A DNA stretch of 64,000 bases from Cutibacterium porci (GTDB lineage Bacteria; Actinomycetota; Actinomycetes; Propionibacteriales; Propionibacteriaceae): NCBI RefSeq assembly GCF_009696315.1, contig NZ_VUMG01000001.1, positions 558,001-622,000 of the forward strand. Direction: 5' to 3'. Every line of letters begins with the position of its first letter. Position 1 is the stretch's first letter. The notes under the pieces were generated by a model that worked only from the letters and a program-made list of their open reading frames with translations, did no database searches and was not told where the DNA came from. Below are positions 43,037 to 53,481 of the stretch, one piece after another. The translations under genes were made by a program, and so were the position numbers.

Positions 43037-44467
43037 GTGCCACACCCAGATCACCCTGAGCCGAAACGAGCTATGTCGACGTCTCGGCGGCGCGTCCCGG
43101 CATGGGTACCTATTACTGTCGGCGTCGCAGTGACCGTCATTGTCGTGCTCGCGATTGTTATGACTTCTCTGCGGGGAGGTTCACCAGCGGACCTGGTTCA
43201 TGAAGAATTGTTTCCCGATCGCGCCGACTCGTCAGCCCAGACAGTGCAACCGGGCCGAGGCGTCATCGCGGCAGCGGCGCCTACGACGCCGGCGGGCAAG
43301 CCGGTTGCTGCCACAGTCGCCCAGCGTGTCACGTCTGCAGGCGCAGCCCCTGGTGTGCTGGGCGCTGACATTATGGATGCGGCTACCGGCGAGACCCTGT
43401 ACCAGTCGGGCCAGGATTCCTTGCTCACCCCGGCTTCAAACCTCAAAGTCCTGACGGCGATTGCGCTGCTGGATTGCACTGATGCTGGACACCGTTACAC
43501 GACAAAGGTCGTCGCCCATGGTTCTGCACTGACGCTGGTCGGTGGCGGTGATCCTTACCTTCTGTCAAAACCTTCGGCCAAGTGGCCGGGATATCCGTCG
43601 ATGGACGATCTAGCAAAGCGTACGGCTGCGTCTCTCACAAAGGCGGGGACGAAGACGGTTAGTGTCAGTTTCGACGACACGCTGTTTAGCGGCCCTGATT
43701 GGAATAAAGCATGGCCGGCCGATAATTACGCCGACGAGGTCACACCAGTCACGTCATTATGGGTAGACGAGGGAATGGTCAACAATAGCCCGTGGGATCG
43801 CAGTAAGACGCCTGCCCAACTTGCCGCGAATACCTTCGTCGGTTCGCTTCGTAGCGCCGGTATTGCGGTAAATGGCTCAGTTTCTCGTCACAAGGCTGAC
43901 GCGTCAGCCAAGGAGATTGCGGCGGTGCAATCGCTTCCGGTAGAAGACCTCATCACGCGCACTTTGGAAGAGTCGGACAACTCTGCTGCTGAGGTCCTGA
44001 GCCGACAGATGGCTCTCGCGAGTGGCAAACCAGGATCCTTTGATGGGGGGTCTCAAGCTCTGGAGGAGCACCTCAGGAACTTGGGAGCATGGCAAGACGG
44101 TGCGGTTGTCCAAGACGGGTCGGGATTGTCGAAGGGTAATCGGATTACCGCGTCAATGCTGTCCCGCGCCTGGCACAAAGCCCTGTCAACCCCACAACTT
44201 CAGCCCGTCGCCAATGCGGTCCCGGTAGGTCGTGTCTCCGGCACCCTCCAGTATCGGTTTTCCGAGACGCAGACGGCTGCCGCCCGCGGTGTCGTCCACG
44301 CCAAGACAGGGACGCTGGATGGAGTCATTTCCATGTCGGGGTGGCTGCGTGACGCCGACGGACGAATACTGGTGGCTTCCTTTATCGTCAATAAGACTGA
44401 CGCCTCAGCCCGGTCGTGGCTCGACGTCGTCTACGGCAACCTGGCCGGGTGTGGCTGCACCCGCTGA
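43037..44467 (+). CDS. dacB: D-alanyl-D-alanine carboxypeptidase/endopeptidase (PBP4, S13)
   Basis: It is an S13 penicillin-binding protein. One membrane anchor near the N-terminus ([20 protein letters not shown]) is followed by the three active-site motifs: SNLK (TPASNLKVL), SDN ([10 protein letters not shown]) and KTG (HAKTGTLDG). It trims peptidoglycan cross-links and stem peptides outside the membrane. GTG 43037, with AAGGA upstream, is chosen over the longer ORF start. Its stop overlaps the tilS ATG (TGATG). Confidence 0.93.
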   Translation: MPHPDHPEPKRAMSTSRRRVPAWVPITVGVAVTVIVVLAIVMTSLRGGSPADLVHEELFPDRADSSAQTVQPGRGVIAAAAPTTPAGKPVAATVAQRVTSAGAAPGVLGADIMDAATGETLYQSGQDSLLTPASNLKVLTAIALLDCTDAGHRYTTKVVAHGSALTLVGGGDPYLLSKPSAKWPGYPSMDDLAKRTAASLTKAGTKTVSVSFDDTLFSGPDWNKAWPADNYADEVTPVTSLWVDEGMVNNSPWDRSKTPAQLAANTFVGSLRSAGIAVNGSVSRHKADASAKEIAAVQSLPVEDLITRTLEESDNSAAEVLSRQMALASGKPGSFDGGSQALEEHLRNLGAWQDGAVVQDGSGLSKGNRITASMLSRAWHKALSTPQLQPVANAVPVGRVSGTLQYRFSETQTAAARGVVHAKTGTLDGVISMSGWLRDADGRILVASFIVNKTDASARSWLDVVYGNLAGCGCTR

Positions 44468-45402
44468 TGGCACGACATGAATTAGGGCCGGCGGGTCTAG
44501 CCGTCTCGCAAGCCATCGAACGGATGGTGCGAGGAGTTGATCGTTTTGTCGTCGGGTGTTCAGGCGGTCCTGACTCGCTCGCCCTCGCGTTGGGGTCGAG
44601 GTGGGTGTCGCGTCGGTGTGGGTCTCGTGTGAGGGTTGTCATTGTTGACCATCAGTTGCAGCAGGGGTCCGACGAGGTAGCTGAACGCACCCGGCAGCTG
44701 GTGGCCAGGCGTGGCATGGAGGCCTGTGTCCGTCGTGTCGATGTCGACGCCAATGATCCCGACGGGCCCGAGGCTGCGGCCCGAACTGCTCGTCGAGCAG
44801 CATTGCTTGACGTCGCCCGGGGTGAGCCGGTGTTGCTCGGCCACACTCTTGACGACCAGGCAGAGCAAGTGTTGCTCTCGCTGGCTCGGGGATCAGGGGC
44901 GACGTCATTGGCAGGTATCCGTCCGCGGTCTGGCCAGTTTTGGCATCCGTTGCTAGAGGTGCGGCGTGCCCAAACAATGCAGGCGTGTAAGGAATGGCAG
45001 GTTGAGCCGTGGCAGGATCCTCACAACAGTGATCCACGATTCCTGCGCTCGCGGGTGCGTACGGAGCTGATGCCAGTCATGGCTCAGGTGCTTGGCCCAG
45101 GGGTGGCGCAGTCTTTGGCTCGCAGTGCGACCCTGCTGGCTGGCGAGGATGATGTTGTCGCCGGGCTGGCGCGGGCGTGGGCGGATGAACACGCAGTGAG
45201 TGCCAATGAGCTTCCCGGTCTGCGCGGGGTTGAGGTTGGTTTGGCACGCCGAGTTATCAAGGACTGGCTTCCGGAGGCGAAGATGGTGCATGTCGACGCT
45301 GTTTTGGGGTTGTTGACAGGTCCTGGCGGTGCAGGGGTGGACGTCCCAGGAGGCCGCGTCGAGGTGAGGCGAGGGGTCTTGTATCTCACCCGTCGTGTGT
45401 GA
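44467..45402 (+). CDS. tilS: tRNA(Ile)-lysidine synthase
   Basis: The PP-loop ATPase motif is SGGPDSLAL near residue 35. The TilS-specific LLGHTLDDQAEQ and the LARGSGATSLAGI block follow. It converts C34 of the CAU-anticodon tRNA-Ile to lysidine. The ATG at 44467 overlaps the dacB stop by one base. At 311 residues it is near the short actinobacterial form. Confidence 0.95.
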   Translation: MARHELGPAGLAVSQAIERMVRGVDRFVVGCSGGPDSLALALGSRWVSRRCGSRVRVVIVDHQLQQGSDEVAERTRQLVARRGMEACVRRVDVDANDPDGPEAAARTARRAALLDVARGEPVLLGHTLDDQAEQVLLSLARGSGATSLAGIRPRSGQFWHPLLEVRRAQTMQACKEWQVEPWQDPHNSDPRFLRSRVRTELMPVMAQVLGPGVAQSLARSATLLAGEDDVVAGLARAWADEHAVSANELPGLRGVEVGLARRVIKDWLPEAKMVHVDAVLGLLTGPGGAGVDVPGGRVEVRRGVLYLTRRV

Positions 45403-45429
45403 GTGCCGATGAGTCGGTAGGCTGAGGAC

Positions 45430-45984
45430 GTGCGAGCTTCTGACATTCCTGGAGATTTCGACCACGTTTTGTACACCGAAGAGCAGGTGGCATCCCGTAT
45501 CCGCGAGGTGGCTGCGCAGATCGACGCTGATTACGCCGGGCGAGAGATTCTCATGGTCGGCGTGCTCAATGGCGCTGTGATGACGATGGCGGATCTGTGC
45601 CGCGCAATGACTTCCCATATGTCTATGGATTGGATGGCTGTGTCGTCCTACGGCGCTGGGACAAAGTCGAGCGGCGTGGTACGCATCCTCAAGGACCTCA
45701 CCAAGGACATTGATGGTCGCGACATCCTCATTGTTGAAGACATCATCGACACTGGGCTGACACTGAGCTATTTGGTGCAGAACCTGCGTAGCCGCAACCC
45801 GAACTCCATTGAGATCATGGCAATGTTTCGTAAGCCTGAAGCTGTCACGTGCCCGCTGGACGTCAAGTACGTCGGATTTGATATTCCCAATGAGTTTGTT
45901 GTCGGATACGGTCTCGACTACGCCGATAAATACCGGAACCTCACAGATGTGGCGACGTTGGCACCGCATGTCTATGCATCCTGA
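45430..45984 (+). CDS. hpt: hypoxanthine phosphoribosyltransferase
   Basis: The PRPP-binding motif ILIVEDIIDTGLTLSYL is diagnostic, and the flexible loop region SSYGAGTKSSG is also conserved. It salvages hypoxanthine and guanine. Start GTG 45430. It sits between tilS and ftsH in the conserved actinobacterial order. Confidence 0.97.
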   Translation: MRASDIPGDFDHVLYTEEQVASRIREVAAQIDADYAGREILMVGVLNGAVMTMADLCRAMTSHMSMDWMAVSSYGAGTKSSGVVRILKDLTKDIDGRDILIVEDIIDTGLTLSYLVQNLRSRNPNSIEIMAMFRKPEAVTCPLDVKYVGFDIPNEFVVGYGLDYADKYRNLTDVATLAPHVYAS

Positions 45985-46124
45985 GGTCATGGCCTGAATC
46001 GGGGCGGTAACCAGGGGTGTATTTCTGCTGTGAGCTGTCCGCGGAACGTTGGAGTGCGTTGAATGTTGTCATGCGCTGGTAGGGTTGCGCTCTGAGTTCC
46101 ACCCATCATGCCTCTAGGTAGTCT

Positions 46125-48284
46125 ATGAAAAACGCGTCCCGCATCTTCAAAGGTCCTCTGATCTGGATCCTGTTATGCATCGGCTTGATCATTGTGTTCT
46201 TACAGTTCACCGGGTCAGGGAACGGGTACAAGGACATTCCGACTTCTGAGGCTGTCAGTATCATCAACAGCTCGAAGAAGCTGGATAACGTCACACTGAC
46301 TGACGGCGATCAGGTCATCAAGATCACTGAGAACGACGACAAGAAGTATCGCTCGTACTGGGTTGGTAACCAGTCCGATCAGCTTGTTAACAAGCTCAAC
46401 GATCGGGTCGAGGCGAAGACGCTGAAGTCGTGGCAAGGCGAAAACCCCGGGCAGAGCATCTGGAAGGCTCTGCTTATCAACTTCTTGCCGTTCGTCATTA
46501 TTTTGCTGTTCTTCTTGTGGGCTATGAATGCGGCACAGGGCATGGGTGGCCGCGGCGGCGTCATGGGATTCGGTAAATCCAAAGCCAAGGTAGGCAGTAA
46601 GGACACTCCCAAATCAACCTTTGCCGACGTTGCTGGTTGCCAGGAAGCGATTGACGAGCTGCAAGAGATCCGCGAATTCCTTGCCGAGCCGGCGAAGTTT
46701 CAGCGGGTGGGAGCCAAGATCCCTAAGGGTGTATTGCTGTATGGCCCGCCTGGAACTGGCAAAACCCTGCTGGCCCGTGCAGTGGCCGGTGAGGCTGGGG
46801 TGCCGTTCTTCTCGATCTCGGGTTCGGACTTCGTTGAGATGTTCGTCGGCGTCGGCGCTTCTCGGGTGCGCGACCTTTTTGAGCAGGCTAAGGAGGCCGC
46901 TCCGGCGATTATCTTTATTGATGAGATTGACGCTGTCGGTCGTCACCGTGGTGCCGGTATGGGGGGCGGCCATGACGAGCGTGAGCAGACGTTGAACCAG
47001 TTGCTTGTCGAGATGGACGGCTTCGACGTTCACGGCGGCGTCATCCTCATCGCGGCGACGAACCGTCCCGACGTCCTTGACCCGGCTTTGCTGCGTCCTG
47101 GCCGTTTCGACCGTCAAATCGCAGTGGAGGCTCCTGACCTCGATGGTCGTCTGAAGATCCTCAAGGTTCACGCCCACGGCAAGCCGATGGCCGATAACGT
47201 CGACCTGGCGTCGATTGCCCGCCGTACCCCCGGTATGACAGGTGCCGATTTGGCCAACGTCCTCAATGAGGCCGCCTTGCTTACAGCTCGCGCCAACCTG
47301 CCGGTTATTGGTAACGCGGAGCTGGACGAGGCTATTGATCGCGTCATCGCTGGCCCGCAAAAGAAGACCCGTCTCATGAACGAGCATGAGCGCTTGGTGA
47401 CGGCTTACCACGAAGGTGGTCACGCCTTGGTGGCTGCGGCCATGCCAGGCACCGACCCGGTGCAAAAGATCACGATCCTGCCGCGTGGTCGAGCGCTGGG
47501 CTACACGATGGTTATGCCTGACTCTGATAAGTACTCTCAGACGCGCGGCGAGTTGCTCGATTCGATGGCGTACATGATGGGTGGCCGTGCGGCTGAGGAA
47601 CTCATCTTTCATGATCCGTCGACCGGCGCCTCCAACGACATTGAGAAGGCCACGAAGGTGGCTCGGGCTCTTGTGACTCAGTACGGTTTGTCGGCGCGCG
47701 TCGGCACCGTGCAGTTGGGGTCTGGGGATACCGAGCCCTTCCTCGGTATGACTGCTGGACAGCAGCGTGACTACTCCGACGAGACTGCCAAGATCATTGA
47801 CGACGAGGTGCGTGAGCTGCTCGAAAATGCTCATCAGGAGGCATTCGACTGCCTGGACGCCAACCGTGAGGTGCTTGACGAACTTGTGCGTCAGCTGTTC
47901 GCAAAGGAGACGCTGAGTAAGGCTGAGGTCGCTGAGATTTTCAAGCCGCTAAAGCGGTGGCCTGAGCGCGGTGCGTTTACTGGGTCTGATCGGCGTATCC
48001 CGTCCAATAAACCGCCGATCACCCCGCCACAGATCGCTGGCGTAGACGAGGATGCCCCGCAGGTCGGTGCACCCCGCAGAGGCGTGATCGCCCCGCCGAC
48101 TCCTGAGCCGGGTGGAGACTTGCCGGAGGGTACCCCCGGTGAGTGGAAGCCTCCGTCCGACTGGCAGCCGCCCAGCGGTGGGGGAGGAAAGCCACTTGAG
48201 CCACCGGCTCAGGGGCCAACTCAGCCTGGTGAAGGTCCGCAACCGCCGTCGGGTGGAAACCCCTGGGGTCCACCTAGGTCATGA
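46125..48284 (+). CDS. ftsH: ATP-dependent zinc metalloprotease FtsH
   Basis: Two membrane helices flank a short periplasmic loop. The AAA domain has [11 protein letters not shown], the Walker [15 protein letters not shown] and the [22 protein letters not shown]. The zinc motif is HEGGH (HEAGH in E. coli). The last about 80 residues are a Pro/Gly-rich tail, as in other actinobacterial FtsH. It degrades misfolded membrane proteins and regulators. Start ATG 46125 with a modest upstream signal; folE follows 49 bp later. Confidence 0.97.
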   Translation: MKNASRIFKGPLIWILLCIGLIIVFLQFTGSGNGYKDIPTSEAVSIINSSKKLDNVTLTDGDQVIKITENDDKKYRSYWVGNQSDQLVNKLNDRVEAKTLKSWQGENPGQSIWKALLINFLPFVIILLFFLWAMNAAQGMGGRGGVMGFGKSKAKVGSKDTPKSTFADVAGCQEAIDELQEIREFLAEPAKFQRVGAKIPKGVLLYGPPGTGKTLLARAVAGEAGVPFFSISGSDFVEMFVGVGASRVRDLFEQAKEAAPAIIFIDEIDAVGRHRGAGMGGGHDEREQTLNQLLVEMDGFDVHGGVILIAATNRPDVLDPALLRPGRFDRQIAVEAPDLDGRLKILKVHAHGKPMADNVDLASIARRTPGMTGADLANVLNEAALLTARANLPVIGNAELDEAIDRVIAGPQKKTRLMNEHERLVTAYHEGGHALVAAAMPGTDPVQKITILPRGRALGYTMVMPDSDKYSQTRGELLDSMAYMMGGRAAEELIFHDPSTGASNDIEKATKVARALVTQYGLSARVGTVQLGSGDTEPFLGMTAGQQRDYSDETAKIIDDEVRELLENAHQEAFDCLDANREVLDELVRQLFAKETLSKAEVAEIFKPLKRWPERGAFTGSDRRIPSNKPPITPPQIAGVDEDAPQVGAPRRGVIAPPTPEPGGDLPEGTPGEWKPPSDWQPPSGGGGKPLEPPAQGPTQPGEGPQPPSGGNPWGPPRS

Positions 48285-48333
48285 TCGGGTCTGCCGCATG
48301 TATGCGGCAGGCCGTCGTTCTAGGCTGTCGGCT

Positions 48334-48915
48334 GTGAGTTCCACGAAATTGTCGGTTGATCGTGAGCGAGCTGTGGCAGCTATCCGCGAGTTCCTGCTGG
48401 CGATCGGTGAAGATCCTGACCGCGATGGTCTGCGTGATACCCCGATGCGCGTGGCCAAGGCGGCTGAGGAGCTATTCGGCGGGTTGAACCAAGATCCAGG
48501 GGAGTTGCTGGCGACGACCTTCGATATCTCCCACGACGAGATGGTGGTAGTGCGCGACATTGAGATGCAGTCGATGTGTGAACACCACTTGCTGCCTTTT
48601 GTGGGGGTTGCGCACGTTGGCTATATACCGGCCAAGGACGGTCGAGTGACTGGCCTGAGCAAGATTGCCAGGTTGGTGGAGGTCTATGCGCGTCGCCCCC
48701 AGGTGCAGGAGAGGTTGACGACCCAGGTGGCCGATGCCTTGGTCGAGCACCTTGACGCCCGGGGTGTGATCGTGGTCGTTGAGGCTGAGCATATGTGCAT
48801 GACGACGAGGGGGGTCCGCAAGCCGGGGGCTAGGACAGTGACCTCGGCGGTGCGTGGGGTGCTGCGCACCCCAGCGACGCGAGCCGAGGCGATGGGGCTG
48901 ATCACCGGGAGGTGA
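48334..48915 (+). CDS. folE: GTP cyclohydrolase I
   Basis: The zinc ligands are visible in MCEHHLLPF and HMCMTTRGV, and the ED(P)xRxGLxDTP(x)R start block is present. It makes dihydroneopterin triphosphate, the first step of folate synthesis. GTG 48334 ([11 protein letters not shown]) is chosen over the ORF start inside ftsH. First gene of the folate operon. Confidence 0.96.
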   Translation: MSSTKLSVDRERAVAAIREFLLAIGEDPDRDGLRDTPMRVAKAAEELFGGLNQDPGELLATTFDISHDEMVVVRDIEMQSMCEHHLLPFVGVAHVGYIPAKDGRVTGLSKIARLVEVYARRPQVQERLTTQVADALVEHLDARGVIVVVEAEHMCMTTRGVRKPGARTVTSAVRGVLRTPATRAEAMGLITGR

Positions 48916-48950
48916 CGCTAGGTCCACCGAGGCGGGATTACACTGCGGTC

Positions 48951-49799
48951 GTGATCTCCGTGGACCCCGCAAACACCAACCCGCATCCCGCCCGCACTCT
49001 CGTCATGGGGGTCGTTAACGTCACCCCCAACTCGTTCTCTGACGGAGGTATGTGGGCCGATCCCGAAGTGGCCATCCGCCATGCCCGCGATCTCGTCGTC
49101 GATGGAGCAGACATTATTGACGTCGGTGGCGAATCCACCCGTCCGGGCACTGAGCGCACCCCTGAGGACGAGGAGTTGCGACGCGTCCTTCCCGTCGTTA
49201 AGGCCTTGGTGGCTGACGGGGTCACCGTCTCCGTCGACACCATGCGTGTCTCGGTGGCCAAGGCCGTCATCGAGGCTGGTGCTTCCATTATTAATGACGT
49301 TTCGGGGGGCAAGGCCGAACCTGACATCCTCAATGTTGTTGCCGAAGCCGACGTCGACTATGTGCTCATGCACTGGCGCGGTCAGTCCTCCACCATGCAG
49401 AGTCTCGTTGATTACAAGGACGTGGTCACCGATGTTATTAGTGAGACCTCCCAGCAGGTCGATGCCGCTATTGCTGCGGGAATCGACCGGGAGCGCATTA
49501 TCGTCGACCCGGGCATTGGTTTTTCTAAGACTGCTGAGCAGAATTGGCAGCTCATCGACGCCGTTGATGCTTTCCAGCAGGGATTCGCTGATCTCCGCGT
49601 CTTGTGGGGTGTTAGCCGCAAACGGTTCCTGGGTGAGCTCCTTGCCCACAACGGCCAAGACCGTCCTGCTCTGGAACGCGATGCGAGCACCATGGCTCTG
49701 TCGACGTATTTCGCCCTTCACCGCGCCTGGTGTGTGCGTACCCACGAGGTTCGTGGCAATCGTGACGCGATGGACGTCGTCGCCCGTCTGTTCTCCTGA
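48951..49799 (+). CDS. folP: dihydropteroate synthase
   Basis: The signatures NVTPNSFSDGG and DIIDVGGESTRPGT identify the sulfonamide-target enzyme that joins the pterin and pABA. The core TIM-barrel residues (SVDTMR, IINDVSGG, WGVSRKRFLGELL) are all present. GTG 48951 is used; a 14-residue N-terminal extension from 48912 would overlap the folE stop. Confidence 0.95.
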   Translation: MISVDPANTNPHPARTLVMGVVNVTPNSFSDGGMWADPEVAIRHARDLVVDGADIIDVGGESTRPGTERTPEDEELRRVLPVVKALVADGVTVSVDTMRVSVAKAVIEAGASIINDVSGGKAEPDILNVVAEADVDYVLMHWRGQSSTMQSLVDYKDVVTDVISETSQQVDAAIAAGIDRERIIVDPGIGFSKTAEQNWQLIDAVDAFQQGFADLRVLWGVSRKRFLGELLAHNGQDRPALERDASTMALSTYFALHRAWCVRTHEVRGNRDAMDVVARLFS

Positions 49800-49852
49800 A
49801 GCGGGGTGTGCGCCTGGGATGCGTGATTGCGGCGAACAGGTAATCTTCCGTC

Positions 49853-50215
49853 ATGACCGACGGACAGATCACTTTAACGGGCATTCGTGCCCACGCGAAC
49901 CACGGCGTGCTTGCCAGTGAGCGTGAACTCGGCCAGACTTTCAGCGTTGACGTGAGCCTCGACGTCGACATGGATACTGTCTGTGACGACCTCACCCATG
50001 CCGTCAACTATGCGCTAGTTGCACAGCGGGTGCTCGATGTTCTCATGGGGGAGCCGGTGAACCTCATCGAAACTCTAGCTGGCAGGATCGCTGATGCCGT
50101 TCTCGCGATCAGTCCGCGAATTAGTTCCGTCCAGGTGACTGTCCACAAGCCACATGCCCCGGTCGGGGTTGCGCTTGATGACGTGGCTGTCACGTGTCGA
50201 AAGGATGCCGAGTGA
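49853..50215 (+). CDS. folB: dihydroneopterin aldolase
   Basis: A 120-residue tunnel-fold protein with the conserved ARAHHG-like start (RAHANHGVLASEREL) and DLTHAVNYALVAQRV. It produces 6-hydroxymethyl-dihydropterin. The stop overlaps the folK GTG by 3 bp in GTGA. Confidence 0.95.
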   Translation: MTDGQITLTGIRAHANHGVLASERELGQTFSVDVSLDVDMDTVCDDLTHAVNYALVAQRVLDVLMGEPVNLIETLAGRIADAVLAISPRISSVQVTVHKPHAPVGVALDDVAVTCRKDAE

Positions 50216-50769
50216 AAACTGTATTTAGTCTGGGCTCCAATGTGGGAAATTCCTTTGCTCATGTGTGTGACGCTGTTCGTCTGATCGCCGAAACCCCCGG
50301 TATTGACGACGTCGTCGTCTCTCCTGTCTACGTCACCACTCCCGTCGGGGGAGTTCAGCAGGACGACTTTTTGAATCTCGTCGTCGTCGCAACGAGTGAT
50401 CTTCCTCCGTCGGTCCTGCTGGAGCGTGCTCACGTCATTGAGGAGGCTCACGGGCGAGAGCGCACTGTAGTGAATGGTCCCCGCACCCTCGACGTTGACC
50501 TCATTTGTGTCGGTGACGAGACCCTCACCACCGATGAGTTGACCCTTCCGCACCCCCGTGCACACGAGCGCGCATTCGTGCTTGTACCGTGGCGCGATGC
50601 CGATCCCCAGGCCGAATTGCCGGGGTATGGCAGGGTCGCCGACCTGCTGGCCTCCTTCGATGCCGACGAGCTCGCTGACGCCGTCAAGCCTTATCCGCAC
50701 CGGATTGATGTGGCTGGGGTCACGGTTGCGGAAGGATTGGGTGGCAGGAGCGACGAGGAGGATGTATGA
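50212..50769 (+). CDS. folK: HPPK, 6-hydroxymethyl-dihydropterin pyrophosphokinase
   Basis: It carries FSLGSNVGN at the start and GPRTLDVDLICVG, the HPPK signature. The GTG 50212 start overlaps folB, which indicates coupling. A longer ORF start inside folB is not supported. It completes the folE-P-B-K series and its stop overlaps the next ATG by 4 bp. Confidence 0.95.
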   Translation: MKTVFSLGSNVGNSFAHVCDAVRLIAETPGIDDVVVSPVYVTTPVGGVQQDDFLNLVVVATSDLPPSVLLERAHVIEEAHGRERTVVNGPRTLDVDLICVGDETLTTDELTLPHPRAHERAFVLVPWRDADPQAELPGYGRVADLLASFDADELADAVKPYPHRIDVAGVTVAEGLGGRSDEEDV

Positions 50770-51305
50770 CACGAAGTCTGCCACCTGACTGGGACGATGA
50801 TCGCCGACCCGACGATGGCGGTGATCCTCAGGGTAGCCTCGCTCCGACTGACTGGAAGGTCATAATTGTGGCAGCTCTATGCGGGGCTGCCTTGGGATGG
50901 TTTGCACTGAGCATTTATAAGATCAATGACGATACCGTTCCGATTCTGCCGTGGTCTTTGCCGGTAATCGTCCTTGTCGCTGCTATTGCGACGTGGGGAT
51001 ATGCCCGGGCTTTTCGCGCTAAGGTCGTCGATCCAGCGCGTGTAGTCGAAGCGAATCAGGGTCTCGTCTCGCTAGCACTGGGCAAGGCTATCGCCCTTTC
51101 TGGCGCTGCGCTTGTTGGCGCGTGCATCGTGTACATGTTGACCTTCGTGTGGCACCTCAACATTCCATATCCGCGTCAGCGCACCATTGTTGGAGGAGCA
51201 ACGGCTATCGCATGCGCGGTTATGACGTGGGCTGGGTGGTTTTTGGAGAACGCCTGTAAGGTTCCGAAGGGTCCTGATGACGCCGATAAGCACGGCACCC
51301 CATAA
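50766..51305 (+). CDS. DUF3180 family membrane protein
   Basis: Four membrane segments and an acidic N-terminus (MTRSLPPDWDDDRRPDDGG). The position immediately after folK, with a 4-bp overlap, is the usual one for DUF3180 proteins in actinobacteria. Function unknown. Confidence 0.85.
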   Translation: MTRSLPPDWDDDRRPDDGGDPQGSLAPTDWKVIIVAALCGAALGWFALSIYKINDDTVPILPWSLPVIVLVAAIATWGYARAFRAKVVDPARVVEANQGLVSLALGKAIALSGAALVGACIVYMLTFVWHLNIPYPRQRTIVGGATAIACAVMTWAGWFLENACKVPKGPDDADKHGTP

Positions 51306-51415
51306 ATATCCCGAGGCGCGACGGCAGACGAGATTGCGACTCGCCGGTATTCAGTGCTTGACCAGAGCCTAAACGGACTGTACTTGGGGTCTCGTTGCGG
51401 GATATGATGTTGCGC

Positions 51416-52081
51416 GTGAGCGGCGAGCATGATCTGAAACGGGTTGAAAAGGGTACTGGCGAGCGCAAAGGCGTTCTTATTATTCTCATTGTGGCGACGG
51501 TAGTTGCCGTCGTGTGTGGTGCAATTCCTTCTATCTGGGCTGTGCGAGCTGGTGTGCTTGTGGCCCTCGTGGGCGCTTGGGTGTCTGTCTTCATGGCGTG
51601 GCGTCAGGTTGATGCCATCCGCCAGATGCACTTTGACGCCCTCAAAGATCTTCGTCACGCTGCTTCGGAGCAGGAAAAGCGCCATCATGCCGAGTCGATG
51701 GAGATCATCGACACGTTCTCGCGACGGGTTGGCTCTATTTCGAAGACGCTTGCTGATACTCGTGCCAAGCTTGATCGGGCAGAAAATGAGCTGTCGACTC
51801 TCCGTGGCGACAAGGCGGCTCTGCAGTACAAGGTCACCGCTGGCAATAAGAAGGTGGCTTCCCTTGAGATGCGTATTACCGAGCTGGAGACCGAGCTCGA
51901 CGCTCTGCTGGCTGATGGTAGGTCCGGACGTTTGACTACCCTGCGTACTGTCACCGATGCCGGTGTCCCCACTGCTGAGGAGATCTGGGAGCGTGGTAAC
52001 GATGCCACTATTGCTGACCTATCCCGGGTCGCCTTCCCGCGCCTGTCCGACGAGACCAGCGAGGCTCGTCGCCACGCCTGA
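51416..52081 (+). CDS. two-helix membrane protein with coiled-coil domain
   Basis: Two hydrophobic segments (about residues 18-55) are followed by a long coiled coil (EKRHHAESMEIIDTFSRRVGS through ETELDALLADG). GTG 51416 is preferred, because TATGAT at 51403-51408 lies seven bases before it (leaderless geometry) and no ribosome-binding site is visible; TTG 51395 and ATG 51404 are alternatives. Function not recognised. It closes the folate cluster and is followed by a strong terminator. Confidence 0.6.
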   Translation: MSGEHDLKRVEKGTGERKGVLIILIVATVVAVVCGAIPSIWAVRAGVLVALVGAWVSVFMAWRQVDAIRQMHFDALKDLRHAASEQEKRHHAESMEIIDTFSRRVGSISKTLADTRAKLDRAENELSTLRGDKAALQYKVTAGNKKVASLEMRITELETELDALLADGRSGRLTTLRTVTDAGVPTAEEIWERGNDATIADLSRVAFPRLSDETSEARRHA

Positions 52082-52098
52082 CACATAGCCCGCCCAGC

Positions 52099-52140
52099 GG
52101 CGTGGGGTCCAGCTAGATAGCTGGGCCCCACGCCGTTTTT
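52099..52140 (+). terminator. rho-independent terminator at the end of the folate cluster
   Basis: GGCGTGGGGTCCAGC (52099-52113) pairs with GCTGGGCCCCACGCC (52120-52134) with one G-U pair, around a 6-nt loop, followed by GTTTTT. It separates the rightward cluster from the convergent NuoD-like gene. Confidence 0.9.
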
Positions 52141-52158
52141 CGCCTTCCCGACGCGAAG

Positions 52159-53283
52159 TCACTTATCGAGGTCTCCCAGCGTCCATCCCATAGAAGCAAT
52201 GGTGGCTTCGACGTCGGCAACCCGGGTGCCAGGAAGTACTGCATCCAAGGCTTGAACGTTGGCGAAGGTGGGGGTGCGCAGAGCCATCCGCCACGGCGTT
52301 GTGCCGCCTCGTGACTCCAATAGGTATCCGGCGCGTCCCCACGGGGCCTCCATAGCCGTCCAGGTGCGTCCCCGGGGTACCTTGAGGGCGGTCGGTAGAC
52401 GAGTCGTCAGTGGCCCATCCAGGCTTGGTAGTTGGTCGAGGATCTGATGGCACAGACTCGACGACACTGTGACGTCGTTACACAACGCTGCCAGGCGTGC
52501 GTAGGCGTCACCATCGGGGTTTGTGGCGACGTCTGGCCACGTCAGTTCCTCGTACACTGCAGCGCGTTTGCGGGTGTCGAGGTCGACCCCGCTAGCTAAG
52601 GAGACTGGTCCTGATAGGCCGTAACGGTCGACCATTTCTGCGGAAATGACGGCCACACCGTGAATGCCTGGGGCGGCGTCGAGGGCAGAACGCAACTGCG
52701 GCGTAAGGGCATCAACGTCGTCGAGCCATTCACTGAGCCGCCATTCAGCGTCGACGTCGATCTGGAGTCCGCCGATTCTAGTGATCATGGGATGGATTCG
52801 ATTTCCAGACAGCTTCTGCCAGATCCTTCGGGCGTTTTCAATTGCAGTAGCTATTGCATTCTCAAGGCCGTCATCGTTGCAGTGATGGCCAACCCATGAC
52901 AAAAAGGCCAGGTGCGATGTGATTCTGTTGAACTCGACAAGTAGGGTGCGTATCCATGTCACGCGAGTTGGAACAGTAATACCCATCGCTTCCTCGATGA
53001 CATGGGCCGCTCCGGTCTCGCTGATGAATGGGGCTGTCCAGTCATGGCGTGACGCAAGCATCGGAATCTGTCGGTAATCGCGAACTTCGAAGAGTTTTTC
53101 ATCACCGCGGTGGAGGTTGCCGATATTTATCTGTGAAGATGCGATGAGATCGCCGTCAACGGTTGTGTCTATAGTGACGAGCCCTGGCCGAGTGGGGTGA
53201 AGGCGCCCGAGATCGAGCCTGATCACATCGTATTTCCCGCCAGTATCGTCATTGGGGGATTGAGTATGATGTGTTAACGGCAT
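52159..53283 (-). CDS. orphan NuoD-like protein (NADH-quinone oxidoreductase 49-kDa subunit paralogue)
   Basis: The residues NIGNLHRGDEKLFEVR near the start, SGNRIHPMITRIGGL in the middle and APWGRAGYLLESRGGTTPWR followed by RTPTFANVQALD at the C-terminus follow the complex I NuoD backbone. No other nuo gene is nearby. Positions usually lining the quinone pocket (HTGIEK, GGRMNH) are changed to HRGDEK and GNRIHP. The protein could be a variant or divergent subunit, or a remnant. Start chosen at ATG 53283; GTG/ATG further upstream is also open. Convergent with the folate cluster. Confidence 0.75.
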   Translation of the reverse strand: MPLTHHTQSPNDDTGGKYDVIRLDLGRLHPTRPGLVTIDTTVDGDLIASSQINIGNLHRGDEKLFEVRDYRQIPMLASRHDWTAPFISETGAAHVIEEAMGITVPTRVTWIRTLLVEFNRITSHLAFLSWVGHHCNDDGLENAIATAIENARRIWQKLSGNRIHPMITRIGGLQIDVDAEWRLSEWLDDVDALTPQLRSALDAAPGIHGVAVISAEMVDRYGLSGPVSLASGVDLDTRKRAAVYEELTWPDVATNPDGDAYARLAALCNDVTVSSSLCHQILDQLPSLDGPLTTRLPTALKVPRGRTWTAMEAPWGRAGYLLESRGGTTPWRMALRTPTFANVQALDAVLPGTRVADVEATIASMGWTLGDLDK

Positions 53284-53481
53284 GGATCCGACAACGAACA
53301 AGATCTTTCGCGTGGAACTGAGCACACCATGAGGATGCCGCATTGCACCGTCAGATGCATCTTCACGACACTGATTCGTTGATAAAAAACTGGAACCGTC
53401 TTGTGATTTTCCCGGCTATGAACATAAACTGTCTTCTGAAAGCCGGAGTTGTATCTACGGCACAAGTCTGAAAGGAATGCT

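Noticed and set aside
46600-47840. 406-codon minus-strand ORF opposite ftsH
   Set aside because: Fully inside ftsH, which has all motifs; no independent signal, so a shadow frame.
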